Origin: Isoetes taiwanensis | Lineage: Eukaryota > Streptophyta > Lycopodiopsida > Isoetales > Isoetaceae | Reading direction: 5' to 3' | NCBI GenBank assembly: GCA_021234155.1 | Contig: JAJEKV010000039.1 | Coordinates: 4,198,745-4,262,744, forward strand | DNA length: 64,000 nt | Part shown: one piece after another, positions 33,325-44,187 of the stretch | Layout: each line of letters starts with the position of its first letter | Numbering within the stretch: position 1 is the first letter of the stretch | The notes under the pieces: generated by a model | Told to the model about the DNA's origin: nothing | The model's database searches: none | Seen by the model: the letters and a program-made list of their open reading frames with translations, nothing else | Translations under genes and position numbers: made by a program

Positions 33325-33860
33325 ATTATATTGAAGACAATTTAGCCACTGGCTTCATTCGACATTTCGGTCCCTTGAGGCGCCTATCTTCTTCGGTCAA
33401 AAGAAGGATGGTTCATTTCGCGGCTGGTCGATTGATTATCGTGGCCTCAATAAAATCACGGTGCCAAATCCAGATCCGCTTCCTCGATCCCGTGAGTTGT
33501 TGGAACGACTCCAAGGTGCGCACTATTTTACTTAAGATTGATCTTGGGGTGCCTATAATCTTATTCGGATCGGGAGGGTGATGAGTGGAAAACGACCTTT
33601 CGTGATTTTCGGTATGGCCATTTTGAGTACACAGTTATGCCGTTTGGACTTACCAATGCTCCGGCAGTATTCCAGCATATGGCCAATGATGTTTTTCGAG
33701 AGTTCTTAGACACTTTTGTTATCATCTATTTGGATGATATCCTTATATATAAGACTCTCGAAGAACATGAAAGACATGTTCGATGTGTCCTTCAAAAGCT
33801 TAAGAAGCATGGATTATATGCCAAACTAGAGAAGTGCCAGTTCGAACAGGATAATGTGGA
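33325..33860 (+). pseudogene. Chromovirus RT middle part, unit 2
   Basis: RT resumes after the LINE with small indels (33,370-33,600) and then a clean stretch, [19 protein letters not shown] to the catalytic YLDDILIY. It stops at codon NVE where the MITE begins at 33,861. Confidence 0.85.
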
Positions 33861-34549
33861 GATGACATATTTAACAAAATTTGGACTTATTCAAGTCTAA
33901 TAAATATACTTCAAGAATCCCATGATAAGATTTTATATATTTTTAACTCTTATTGATTTTAATAATTTGTTTCAATTTATCTTTAGATCAAAAGTATAAT
34001 GGTTACTAAAGTATAAAATTGCTTTCTAAACTAATTTATCCTTTTATCTATTTACAATTAAATTTTCATCTAAGAAAAGCTCTATATAATTAAATGTTAT
34101 TTTTTAAAATACCTAAAGAAAATTTTAGACTGAAATTAATTAAATTATTACACTTATGCTTTAATAAAATAAAAAATTGAAAAACTTATTATTGATTAAT
34201 TTTCAATATATCTTCAATGATTTATAGTTATAATTAAAACCTTAACTTTATCATTTAATTAATTTCAAATTAAAACTTTTTATAAAGTGTTTTTAAGAGT
34301 GTTAAAGCTTGTAAATTGTGAAATTGTCATAATAGTTTCAAGTCATCCTTAACAAACCATCATATTTCATTTAGAAATTATCATGATTGTTAAATATAAA
34401 AATTTGTTAAATCACTGAAAATTGAAATTTTATATTCTTGAAATGTCTAATTCTAGATAAATTCGAGTGAAAGTTAATTTGAAATCAATTTTATGCTTTG
34501 ATAACCGTTAGGTTTTAACTTAAGGATAAACTTATATAATTAGAACTTA
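33861..34549. mobile_element. MITE left part (unit 2), split by the Helitron
   Basis: The first 689 bp of the 806-bp MITE. The remaining 117 bp lie at 41,544-41,660, followed by the target copy GGA at 41,661-41,663. Confidence 0.9.
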
Positions 34550-34585
34550 TCCTCCTATATATAAGATTACTATTTGGTTTTTGGA

Positions 34586-34700
34586 ATTATAAATATGTAA
34601 CTTTCCGGCATAGAATTAGAGTGATTTCTAGTTTTTGGAATTAGATATATGTAACTTTCCGGCACCAAATTAGAGTGAAATTTGGAGTATGCGTGTTTTT
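34586..34700 (+). repeat. Tandem repeat at the Helitron 5' end
   Basis: Two copies of a unit of about 57 bp, each with TTTTTGGAATTA and ATATGTAACTTTCCGGCA. Confidence 0.75.
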
Positions 34701-36099
34701 GGATAGACTTTTTTCTGGCCGCCACTTTCCGGCTCAAAGCACGAACGGGGCTATGGCGGCTATGCTAGCTTTGGAAAGGCAGGAAAAATGAAGGACGCAG
34801 CTTTGGCGCTTCTGGCCATGACTACAAATTCAATCAGATTGCTTCCAAATTCCTCTGTCGCCATATCTATGCATGCTGAGCCCCATAACTTGCAATCAAA
34901 TTAGGACCTTAAATAAAAAATGTGGATCTACCCACAGATCGTTGGCAACAGTGTACACAAGAGGGCGCTCTCCCCCCTGGGCGCTCTTCTGCCTCTTTCT
35001 CAGTTTCGTGGTTCTCTAGAGCACCAAAATTATGTGGATAATTCGGATTCTTACTGCCACATCCCTGGGTGTATCGCCCTCCCCTCTTCCAGAGCCGGAT
35101 GCCTAATATTTGTCATTGGCAGATTCAAACGCTCCGATAGTGGCAAGATCTCCAAGTCTGCTGTCGGCTGTGTGAACTGTGAAAACGGATGAAAGCTGAC
35201 TAGGCCGCACTTCTTTGTAAACCAGGTAAGCGTTAATCCAAGCTTTGTTTTAGAGTTTAATTTCGTTGGGCATAGCAAGTGTAAAGTTTACTTGGAGCTT
35301 AGCATTCTTCTCTCTGAGTTAAATTCCACTTCCTTGCCCCAAATAATCGAAAGAGTCTGGCTAGGGCGGCCTATGTAAATAATCGATGGCAAAAAGCTGT
35401 ACTTATTTGATGAAAATTTATGGAAAGGCATTTGCTTAGCCTAGCCAGCGAAAACCAGCAGCATAGCATGCATCTCCAGCTTCATTGTGCCTCGGTTTGC
35501 CAAAGTAAGGCAGGCAGCATATAACTCCAGATGTTTTGTAGAAGAACTGTGGGACATAATATGACAAAGAAGTCAGAAAATCCAGAGAGGAAGAGGCAGC
35601 GATAGAAGCATAGCCAGTTATCAATGAGTAATGGCAGCCATATTTTTCCAGAGGAAGCCAAATTCGCTTTGTGGTGTTCTGCCTTTCAAGCTGCGCCCAA
35701 CTTCGGTGATGATTTTGTTGAATGCCGGTATTAGTACTAGGTTTTTGCATTCTATATGTATCTCCACCCAGCTTGATTGAGCAACAGAGTCTAGCTTTTG
35801 GAAGCTTCCATTAAATCATTTCCGGCAGTAGACTCCTTTCTAATGGAAATTTAATTGTTTAATCGCTCAAGCATCCACATCAAGATTCGGGCAATTGTTT
35901 CAGGAAATTTTTTTGCGGAACATCTATGTCAAGATTGGGCCAGACTGCTTTGATTTCAGCCTTTTAAGTCTGTGTACAGTGTTAAAATTCCATCTATTAG
36001 TTGTTTGTAAAGCAAATTCGAGTTTCATTGAGGTTGAAAGTGAATACAATGTATTTGTTTTGCCTGCCGATGTCATATTAAAGACAATACATCAGCCAT
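34701..36099. other. Helitron interior, no recognised gene
   Basis: Mixed sequence with short open frames but no domain I can name. The GC-richer stretch 34,900-35,230 may be a captured exon. Confidence 0.35.
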
Positions 36100-36420
36100 C
36101 AAACTGTGCTCCTCTAGTTTGATGATACCAAATTTGTAGATATGGACAACACTTTGTAAAAAATGAATAGATTTTTGTTGGCAGAAGAGACATCGCATCT
36201 CTACTTGTTGATAATAAGAAGGAGCAAAAATTATTATTTTTAAGAGAGCTTGGAACTTTTTCATGGGAAATGTTAGGAGCTTAGGGATCTGATCCATGAA
36301 ACGAATATATTGAGACAAATTACTTTGGCCAACACTATACATGGTCTCGAATCAGAGCATGATTTCAAATCAAGGGCTGGTGTATATGTTGCGATGTGTA
36401 TGTTGCAGGTAACACACATG
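36100..36420 (+). repeat. Segment duplicated in inverse within the Helitron
   Basis: 36,190-36,420 recurs inverted at about 39,550-39,780. 36,100-36,180 recurs inverted at about 41,250-41,335. The copies have diverged. Confidence 0.75.
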
Positions 36421-36737
36421 CATATATTGTATTCACAAAATGGCCACGGTGGAAGAAAGGTGATCATTCTGTATGTGTCATTGTCATTTTGCTGCAACCT
36501 GCCTAAGCCTGCTATATACCTGTGCCATAAATGCTTTATTAAACTCATAACTCAATAGCTTCATAGGAATCTATACTACAAATCAAGAAAGTATTCCAAA
36601 ACGGATATTCAACAGAAACAATGTTGTCCTCGTGTACTTTTTGGAGCTTATGTTTCCCAAGGACAGTTAAAGAATGCATTCAAAATATTTAAATAAAGGT
36701 ATGGACGTGATCTATGATAATAATATGCTGAAAATGG

Positions 36738-37045
36738 CCAAGCAGCAGGCGTTCCATTTATGCAGAGCTTGGCTTCTGTGGTTGATTTGGAAAAGACGGA
36801 GAGCGAAGGTCTTTCAGAATGCAGTGCTTAGCCCTTTTCGGTTGGTTCCGATCTTGAGGCATAAGTTGTGGCGGGCTTACCAAGTCTCAAGCTTGTTTGG
36901 CACAGTTAAGCGGGAAATTTGGTCGACATTCTTACAGATTGTGAATCATGATGGGCACTTCATTTCTTAGCACCACACTTATCATTGTACTTGATCACAT
37001 TCTAGTGGTTTAATATATTCCTATATTCTTCAAAAAAAAAAAAAA
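36738..37045 (+). mobile_element. 5'-truncated LINE copy with poly(A) and 18-bp target duplication
   Basis: A 308-bp insert ends in 14 A. It is flanked by the direct repeat ATAATATGCTGAAAATGG (36,720-36,737 and 37,046-37,063). It encodes the C-terminal end of a plant LINE ORF2 (AWLLWLIWKRRRAKVFQNAV), the zf-RVT region, then a stop at 36,968-36,970. Different family from the LINE at 29,296. Confidence 0.88.
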
Positions 37046-37305
37046 ATAATATGCTGAAAATGGTCATCTCAAATAAACTGTCAAATTCCATCTATGTGAG
37101 GAAGACTAATGGTTTAAAGCCTTACGATAGTGTCTAATTGATGTCCCTATTACTGAAGTACAAACTTCTGACTCTGAAGAAATGTTAAGAAAGATAAAGT
37201 TGAAGATGTATTTACCATTTTCATATTTACTGCTTACAGAAAGATATGCAACGAAGTTTTGTCTAAACACATGCTGATCCCATCGATCCGAGACATCGGA
37301 TCGCC

Positions 37306-37642
37306 ATTCTAGAATGGGACGAGCATGCATGTTTTGCATGCATGCGGGCGGCGCATGCCCGTTCTGGTTGGGAGTTCGCTATTTTAGGCGCGTTTCTGCA
37401 TCGACGTCTCATCGGCGCTTCCTCTTCTCTCTCAGCAGTACCTATTTCTCTTTGAATTGTTTTCCAGGCAGGGGAGGGGCTTCTTCCTGCTTGGTTTGGC
37501 CAATTTGGCGTTTCTTTCATCATTGTCCTTTTTCCGCCTTTAGCCTTCGTCCCCGTGACCTTCGCCCTCGATCCTAGTTTGTAAGGAAGTCCTTTGGTAT
37601 TCGGGCGGTTTGTTGGTTTCATGCGCAGTCCCATTCTAGAAT
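37306..37642. mobile_element. Short element bounded by ATTCTAGAATGGGAC inverted repeats (copy 1)
   Basis: The left end is ATTCTAGAATGGGACGAGCA and the right end is the inverse, GCAGTCCCATTCTAGAAT. A 27-bp flank containing CATCGATCCGAGACATCGG precedes it and is repeated before copy 2. The interior is pyrimidine-rich without a gene. Confidence 0.7.
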
Positions 37643-37670
37643 CCCATCGATCCGGAGACATCGGATCGCC

Positions 37671-38305
37671 ATTCTAGAATGGGACGAGCATGCATGTTTT
37701 GCATGCGCGCGGCGGCGCATGCCCGTTCTGGTTGGGAGTTCGCTATTTTAGGCGTTTTACGCATCGACGTCTCATCGGGCGCTTCCTCTTCTCTCGGCAG
37801 TACCTATTTTCTCTTTGAACCCACCCTCCCCCCCCCCTTCTTTTTGTTTATTATGTTTGTCGCGTGGCACGGCGGCAGAATCACCCCTCCACTCGGGAGG
37901 TTTGTTTTGTTTTTTTTTTGGTGTTGGTGATGTGCGTACGGGTTGGCGGCGGTATCATTTTCGACTTCTCCATTCGTGGGGTTTTGGGGCGATTTTTCCT
38001 CGCCTTTGCGTTTGTCTAAGCCCCTTGTTAGAAGGTTTATCACTAGGGTTTTTCCTCGAAAACCCGAAAGGGCGGGGTTTTTTAATCCCGGTGATAAGCT
38101 TTCGGCAGGTACACCAACCAAACATCTGTTAGCATTGTATTTTTGGGGTCCAAATGATATAATTGGATTTTCCCTTTATTGTTCGTGGGTAGTTCGCATG
38201 TGTGCGGCTACCCACTATCCACCATTGTAGAAGATCTGCTGAGATGAATGAGAAGCCTATCTATCCGGGCGGTTTGTTGGTTTCATGCGAGTCCCATTCT
38301 AGAAT
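37671..38305. mobile_element. Second element of the ATTCTAGAATGGGAC family (copy 2, longer)
   Basis: Same ends as copy 1. The first 130 bp or so match 37,306-37,450 closely and the last 40 bp match the end of copy 1. The middle (37,810-38,240) is different. Separated from copy 1 by 28 bp, so tandem. Confidence 0.7.
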
Positions 38306-39540
38306 GTAAGGCTCAAAAGAATTTAGCTCCAGTTTAGTCCAGACTCGAAATATACACACTGCAAATGCAACCTCTAGGTAAGAATTGTAGCTTCCACGCT
38401 AATCTGGGAAAACGGAAGTTGAATGAGAATAAGAATCCACATAAGATGTTTACAAAATGGAGCAAAATGTCTCTGGAGCGACTTCTTTGTTCTATTTATA
38501 TCTTGCAGGACTTCAAATAAATAAAACTCTTGCCATCTACTAGACTTTTGCAAGCTGTCCTCTAGCACAAATCAAGCAGTGTTGACAAACCAGTGAATAC
38601 ATAACGTAGCATTTCACATTATATCGATAGCTTCACATCCATTGAGAGCTTTAACATGCGTTCATAACTTAGGATGCTGAAAGTTTTAACGATTTGTTCT
38701 TCCAATAAGCCTAAAATCATACAACAAAGTTTGTAAGTTTGAGTAAACATATCCAGTACAGATCACATCAGTAAATCTCATTGAATAAACACCCTGTTGA
38801 TCTCTTCTACAATCTCGGATAAGGATAAGCTTGCAGATTAACTCAATAGTCCAGATAAATCAGAACGGAAGGTATTTCTAGCTTAACACGAACTAAATTT
38901 GGTAAAAGTATTGGCAAACAATGCATAGAAGACTTGGCTAACTTCAATTAAGTTAAGCGTATTTCTGTATTTCTGTGGGGCCGTTGTCGTATTTTTAATT
39001 AAGTTAAGCATATTTTCTGTGGGGCCGTTATTTAATAAGTTTTTAGGGTGTAAACTGCCTACTGGTTCGTATGTATACGAGAGGGGTACTTAAATTACGA
39101 GAACAAGATATGTAGAAAACCATTAGGGGGTATACTTCATACGTCCGTGCAAGGTCGTATGGGAGGGGGTTTTCCTTGTGAAAAAACGTATACCTGGGGG
39201 TTTTTGGTTACCCCTTGAACGCACATGGCATATACCCCCTTAGTAAAGGTGAAACCCCCGGGTCCTTGGATGGGGACATCTTTCTTCGCATCTCCTATTT
39301 ATACCACCTTCTTTCTCATTTTCCAGTCATCGGCGTTCTCTTGAGCTTCTTTCCATTTTGCTCATTCCGGGCTCCACCTTCTTTCCATTCTGCTCATTTC
39401 GGGCTCCACCTATCATCCAAACCCAGATTTTCTACGCTCTACCTATCAATCACCCCATATCAGATTATTATGCGGATTGATGTGTTTAATCTCTTATTAC
39501 GCATACACCTAGTTCAACTTCTAGAAATGCACGAAGCGCC
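38306..39540. other. Helitron interior with short tandem duplications
   Basis: No gene recognised. Two small tandem duplications: AATTAAGTTAAGC...CTGTGGGGCCGTT at about 38,945 and 38,997, and TTCTTTCCATTTTGCTCATT at about 39,347 and 39,380. A TATTTATA at 39,296 may be a relic promoter. Confidence 0.4.
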
Positions 39541-40329
39541 GGCTACAATATATGCATGTGTGTTATCTGCAACATACACATCACAACATATACACCAGCT
39601 CTTGATTTGAGATCATGCTTTGATTTGAGACCATGTATAGTTGGCCAGGGTGGGGGAGATCATTGTTGCTCCTAACATTTCCCATCGAAAAGTTCCAAGC
39701 TCTCTTGAAAAATGATGATTTTTGTTCCTTCTTATTATCGACAAGTAGACATGCGATGTCTCTTCTAGCGCAAAATTCTAATTTATTAGATGCTGGAGGA
39801 GATGAACACACTCCAAAGCAAGTTGTCACTATGCCCAGGGATGTTCTAAATTCTAAGATATGAAACATGTTGCATAGCGAGGCCTATTCCACAGTTGAGA
39901 ACAAAAATGTAAAACTAAATTCTTAACATTCTAGCTCCCAAAACATCATGCATAGCTATAGTTCTTCAAGGCAATAACAGATTTCTAGCCTCATGGAGGT
40001 GTGAAATGTTTGACGCATCTCACAGACTCCTTCACCACATGGTTCCACTTTCAAATTTTACTACTTCCACACACTTGCACTTGGGCCTCTTCCTCCTCCT
40101 TTGCATACTAAGCTACATCTTAACGACACTTCATGTTGACCCGCAATATATGCACAATTAACCTTTATGCCATTCAAATTATGGTTTCGTCTTGCAACGT
40201 TTTCATAGAGCTTTTTTTGCATGTGTTTATGGCAGAAGAATACACACAAAGCCTCTATATTCTCATTTTAAACACTCTACACAAGTGGAATATCCATAGC
40301 CTAACACATTGCACTTTCTATGCTACCTA

Positions 40330-40600
40330 CATTTGATAAACTAGAGGAGCACAGTTTAGTGGCTCATGTATTGTCCTTAACAATAATCTTAACATCTTTA
40401 ATACACCGCTATCATGAGTAATCCGTAACTTACAAAATAATCATAGACTATTTAGAATTAAAGGGACATACGCATGCTCGTCAGTTGATATTCACATCTT
40501 TCGCAAATTCCCAGCATCAAATCTTTATTTTAGCCTTGAGCACTTGCAAAATACAGTTTCTGAAATTATAAGAGATGCATAGGGCGCCGGTTACTGCGCC
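40330..40600 (+). repeat. Internal Helitron 3'-end-like module
   Basis: Parallels 41,310-41,533: CTAGAGGAGCACAGTTTA, TTTAGAATTAAAG, ATCTTTCGCAAATTCCC, CTTGAGCACTTGCA, then a GCGCCGG word (GGGCGCCGGTTACTGCGCC). A shorter relic (GAAGCGCCGGCT) lies at about 39,533. Confidence 0.65.
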
Positions 40601-41514
40601 TTCATTACTTCTATGCACAATTAAGCTTTATGCCATTCAAATTATGGTTTCATCTTGCAATGGCAACTCATCTGGATACATTAAAAAAACAACAAATTCC
40701 CTTTATTTTTCATTTCTTCTTCCTTACAAAGTAATCTTTGCAGAGCTTTTTCTGGACCTTCATCACATTTTCATTATCCATAGCCTAACACATTGCACTT
40801 TCTATGCTACCAACCAACGAATTTAGTTTTTACACGAGGAACTCCAACAATTGGCTCAACTTTTCCCTTTCGAACCACTACGGGTTAAATGTGCCAGATC
40901 TGGGCCATACCCAGTCTTCCTCCATAACTGAGGCCTACATTCCACTATCTCGGCCATAGTTGAAAGGACAAATCAAAATGCCACACATGAATGATGTTAC
41001 TGTTGCTGTAGATAAAGTCGCAAATCATAAATTCTAGTGATAGGAAACCTTGCCCAGGTGATGCACAAAAATTCGCCACCTAGAAAGAATGAAAAAAAAG
41101 CAATCGTTCCAAATATTCATCTAAAGTTCAACCTGCAATAAATGTCTATGCTCTATTCTCTGCTCGATCAGGACGCTATCAAGTTCATCCCTGGTAGAAT
41201 AAGCATTTGAAAATCCATTTCCTCAAACTTTTAAGCCATCTAGATGCATTGTCCTAACAAAAATCTATTCATTTTTTACAAACTATTGTCCATAACAACA
41301 AATTTGGTATCATCAAACTAGAGAAGCACAGTTTAATGGCTGGTGTATTATCCTTAACATTAAAGATCTTAACATGTTTAGAATTAAAGAGACATATACC
41401 TATTTGTAAGTTGATATTTACATCTTTCGCAAATTCCCTGCATCAAATCTTTATTTTAGCCTTGAGCACTTGCACTTGCAAACAACAGCTTCTGAAACTC
41501 AAGGGGTCCACAGA

Positions 41515-41543
41515 GCGCCGGCTCCGCCGGCGCCAAATTCTTG
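41515..41543 (+). repeat. Helitron 3' terminal hairpin
   Basis: Perfect 7-bp stem GCGCCGG (41,515-41,521) and CCGGCGC (41,527-41,533) with a 5-nt loop, ending 10 nt before the terminus CTTG. Confidence 0.88.
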
Positions 41544-41660
41544 TATATAAATAATATAACAATCAAGAAGAATTAAACAATACATATATTCTTATAATAG
41601 TATTCTTGAAGTGCTATCTATTAAATCTGAATAAGTCCAAGTTTTGTTGAATACGTCATC
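41544..41660. mobile_element. MITE right part (unit 2)
   Basis: The last 117 bp of the MITE, ending GTCATC, with GGA following at 41,661-41,663. Confidence 0.9.
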
Positions 41661-43879
41661 GGAGTTCCTTGGCTATCGCATCACACCACATGGAGTCTTT
41701 ATGGATCCTGAAAAGGTCAGCACTGTTCTGGAGTGGCAAACACCTTCATCCGTTCGAGATGTTTAGTGTTTTCTTGGGTTTGCCAATTTCTATCGGCGTT
41801 TCATCCGGGATTATTCGGAGATTGCTCTTCCTTTAACATGCCTCACTGTCAAGGACGTGCCATTCGAATGGACTGTGGACGCGGAATCTACTTTTGTTAC
41901 CCTGAAGCATGCTTTCACCACGGCGCCAGTTCTTGCTCATGCAGATCCTTTGCGCCCATATGTTGTTGAAGCAGATGCTTCTGATTTTGCGCTTGGTGGG
42001 ATCCTGTCACATGAGGGGGATGACCATGAATTGCATCCAATCGCCTATCATTCACGAAAGTTTTAGGCTGCTAAAATTAACTATCCTATTTATGACAAGG
42101 AGTTGTTGGCGATAGTGGATTCTTTCGAGGAGTGGAGACATTTTCTAGAGGGATCTCCTTATAAGGTCACAGTCTACACAGATCACCAAAATCTCGAATA
42201 TTTTCAGTCTGCTCGAGTGCTCAACCGTCGCCAGGCCCGGTGGCATACTCAAGTATTATCCCGGATTGATTTCGTGATCAAGTACCGTCCTGGATCCCTC
42301 CAAGGAAAGCCTGATGCCTTGTCTCGACGCTCCTAAGTGATCCTGCATATGATCAGCAATCACAGGTTATTTTAGGGCCTGATCGGTTCCAGCTTATGGC
42401 TCTCACTTTGTTCGAGAGGCCTCATGATACAACCTTGTTGGAGTCTGTTCGAGCATCTCTGCCCTCCGATCCATTGGCTCAAGATGTATTCTCACACCTT
42501 GGCGCTGCATCATCCTCTCAGCAGATGGGATCAGACTATGATCGTTTTGAGGTTCGAGATGGACTCCTACTCCGTGATGGGCTTCTATATGTGCCAGATG
42601 GTGCTTCTAGGCTTCAGGTTCTTCAGGCTTGCCATGATTCACCTCTGGCCAGACACTTTGGAGTAGCCAAGGCTCTTGAACTTATTAGTCGAGAGTATTG
42701 GTGGCCAGGTCTTCGTCGCTCTGTCGAAGCTTTTATTCGATTCTGTGACATCTGCTGTCGAGCCAAGGTTCCAAGGCATCTTCCTCATGGCCTGCCGGTC
42801 CTTGGAAGAGTATTTCAGTGGATTTTATTGTCGAGCTTCCATCCTCCCAGGGCCATAACGCCATCCTTGTTGTTGTTGACCGTTTTTCCAAGATGGCACA
42901 TTTCGTTCCTTGCAGCACTTCTATCTCTAGTGAAGCCACAACGGTTCTCTTGCTTCGAGAGGTGGTTCGACTCCATGGCTTACCAGATAACATTGTCAGT
43001 GACCGCGGCCCTCAATTTGTTGCCAGTTTTTTGAAGCGTCTATTGCAACTCTTGCATGTGGAACGTTTGCTCTCTTCTGGACATAATCCAGAGACCAATG
43101 GACAAATGGAGCGCACTAATCAAACCCTTGAGCAGTATTTGCGATGCTTCATCAATTATCAGCAGGATGACTGGGTTGATTGGCTACCGCTGGCAGAATT
43201 TGCTTATAATAATTCTGTCCATGCCTCCACAGGCCAGACTCCGTTCTTTATTAATTTTGGCATGCATCCCCGGTGGTCTTTGATTGCTCCCGGATATGAT
43301 TCAGTCAATCCCAGTACCGAGGACAGGCTCGAGAAGCTCCGCATGCTTCATGATGATCTTCAGCACCATCTTCTCCAGGCCCAAGCACGTTATCGTCATC
43401 ATGCAGATCAGCATCGTCAGGACGCTCCTCATTTTGCAGTTGGTGATCTTGTTTGGCTCTTGCATCGGGATTTACCGACAGCTCGCCCTTGTAACAAGCT
43501 CGACTACCGGCGCTTAGGTCCCTATCGGATCATTGAACGAGTTGGTGATGCTGCTTTCCGTCTGGAGCTTCCGCCATCAGTCCGGCTTCACCCAGTGTTT
43601 CATGTGTCTTTGTTAGAACCATATATGGCGAATCCATTTCCGGATCGAGTACCTCCACCCCCATTACCAGTCGAGATTAATGATCATGAGGAGTTCGAGG
43701 TTCGAGAGATTCTGGACTCAAAGTTTCTTCGTCGACGATTGCATTACTTCGTCGATTGGGAAGGTTACTCGCCAAGTGACAGAACCTGGGAGCCTGCCAA
43801 GAATCTGACTAATGCACCTGACAAAATTGCGGAGTTTCACCGACGTTACCCGCATAAGCCAAGTCTGAGTACTGGGTAA
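41661..43879 (+). pseudogene. Chromovirus RT end, RNase H, integrase and chromodomain, unit 2 (best copy)
   Basis: RT resumes FLGYRITPHGVFMDPEKV, with TAG at 41,764-41,766 where unit 1 has CAG. RNase H is largely clean (42,103-42,336). The integrase zinc-finger part (HDSPLARHFG to FCDICCRAKV) is at 42,620-42,780. After one frame change near 42,800, a 353-codon frame (42,818-43,879) holds the catalytic core (VDRFSKMAHFVPC, NIVSDRGPQFVASF, NPETNGQMERTNQT) and the chromodomain HYFVDWEGYSPSDRTWEP. Chromodomains direct integration towards marked heterochromatin. Only a few single changes separate it from a coding copy. Confidence 0.88.
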
Positions 43880-44187
43880 AAGAAAGCTAGGGTGTCTTAC
43901 ATTTGGCCAAATGTAGAGTAAGAGATGTATCACATTTCAAATACATAACCGTTTTTTCAGTATGTACATAATAGCTATATTATGGAATCTTTTTTTTCGG
44001 AACTACTTGCCACGTCAATTAAAACGCAATCATGAAGCAGATTTTAATTCCCGCCGCTCTAACCACTCCAAGAAACGCCTGAACGTTAGGAGAATTTCCC
44101 ACTTTCTGGCTAAAACTTCGCCCAGCTCCAGGATTTCCCTCCTTCTTGCCAGAATTCCTCCAGCTAACCCTAAACCACGCAAGAACC

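Larger units (their letters stand above)
34550..41543 (+). mobile_element. Non-autonomous Helitron inserted into the MITE
   Basis: The insertion lies exactly between A (34,549) and T (41,544), shown by the uninterrupted MITE of unit 1. The 5' end is TCCTCCTATATATAAG. The 3' end has a GC hairpin followed by CAAATTCTTG. These are Helitron rules (5'-TC, 3' hairpin, A/T host), although CTTG departs from the usual CTRR. No Rep or helicase is visible. The 7-kb interior is a patchwork of fragments and repeats. Confidence 0.85.

Noticed and set aside
37815-38230. Overlapping open frames of about 100 codons on both strands
   Set aside because: They arise from pyrimidine-rich sequence inside a short TIR-bounded element; no domain and no matching frame in the sister copy.
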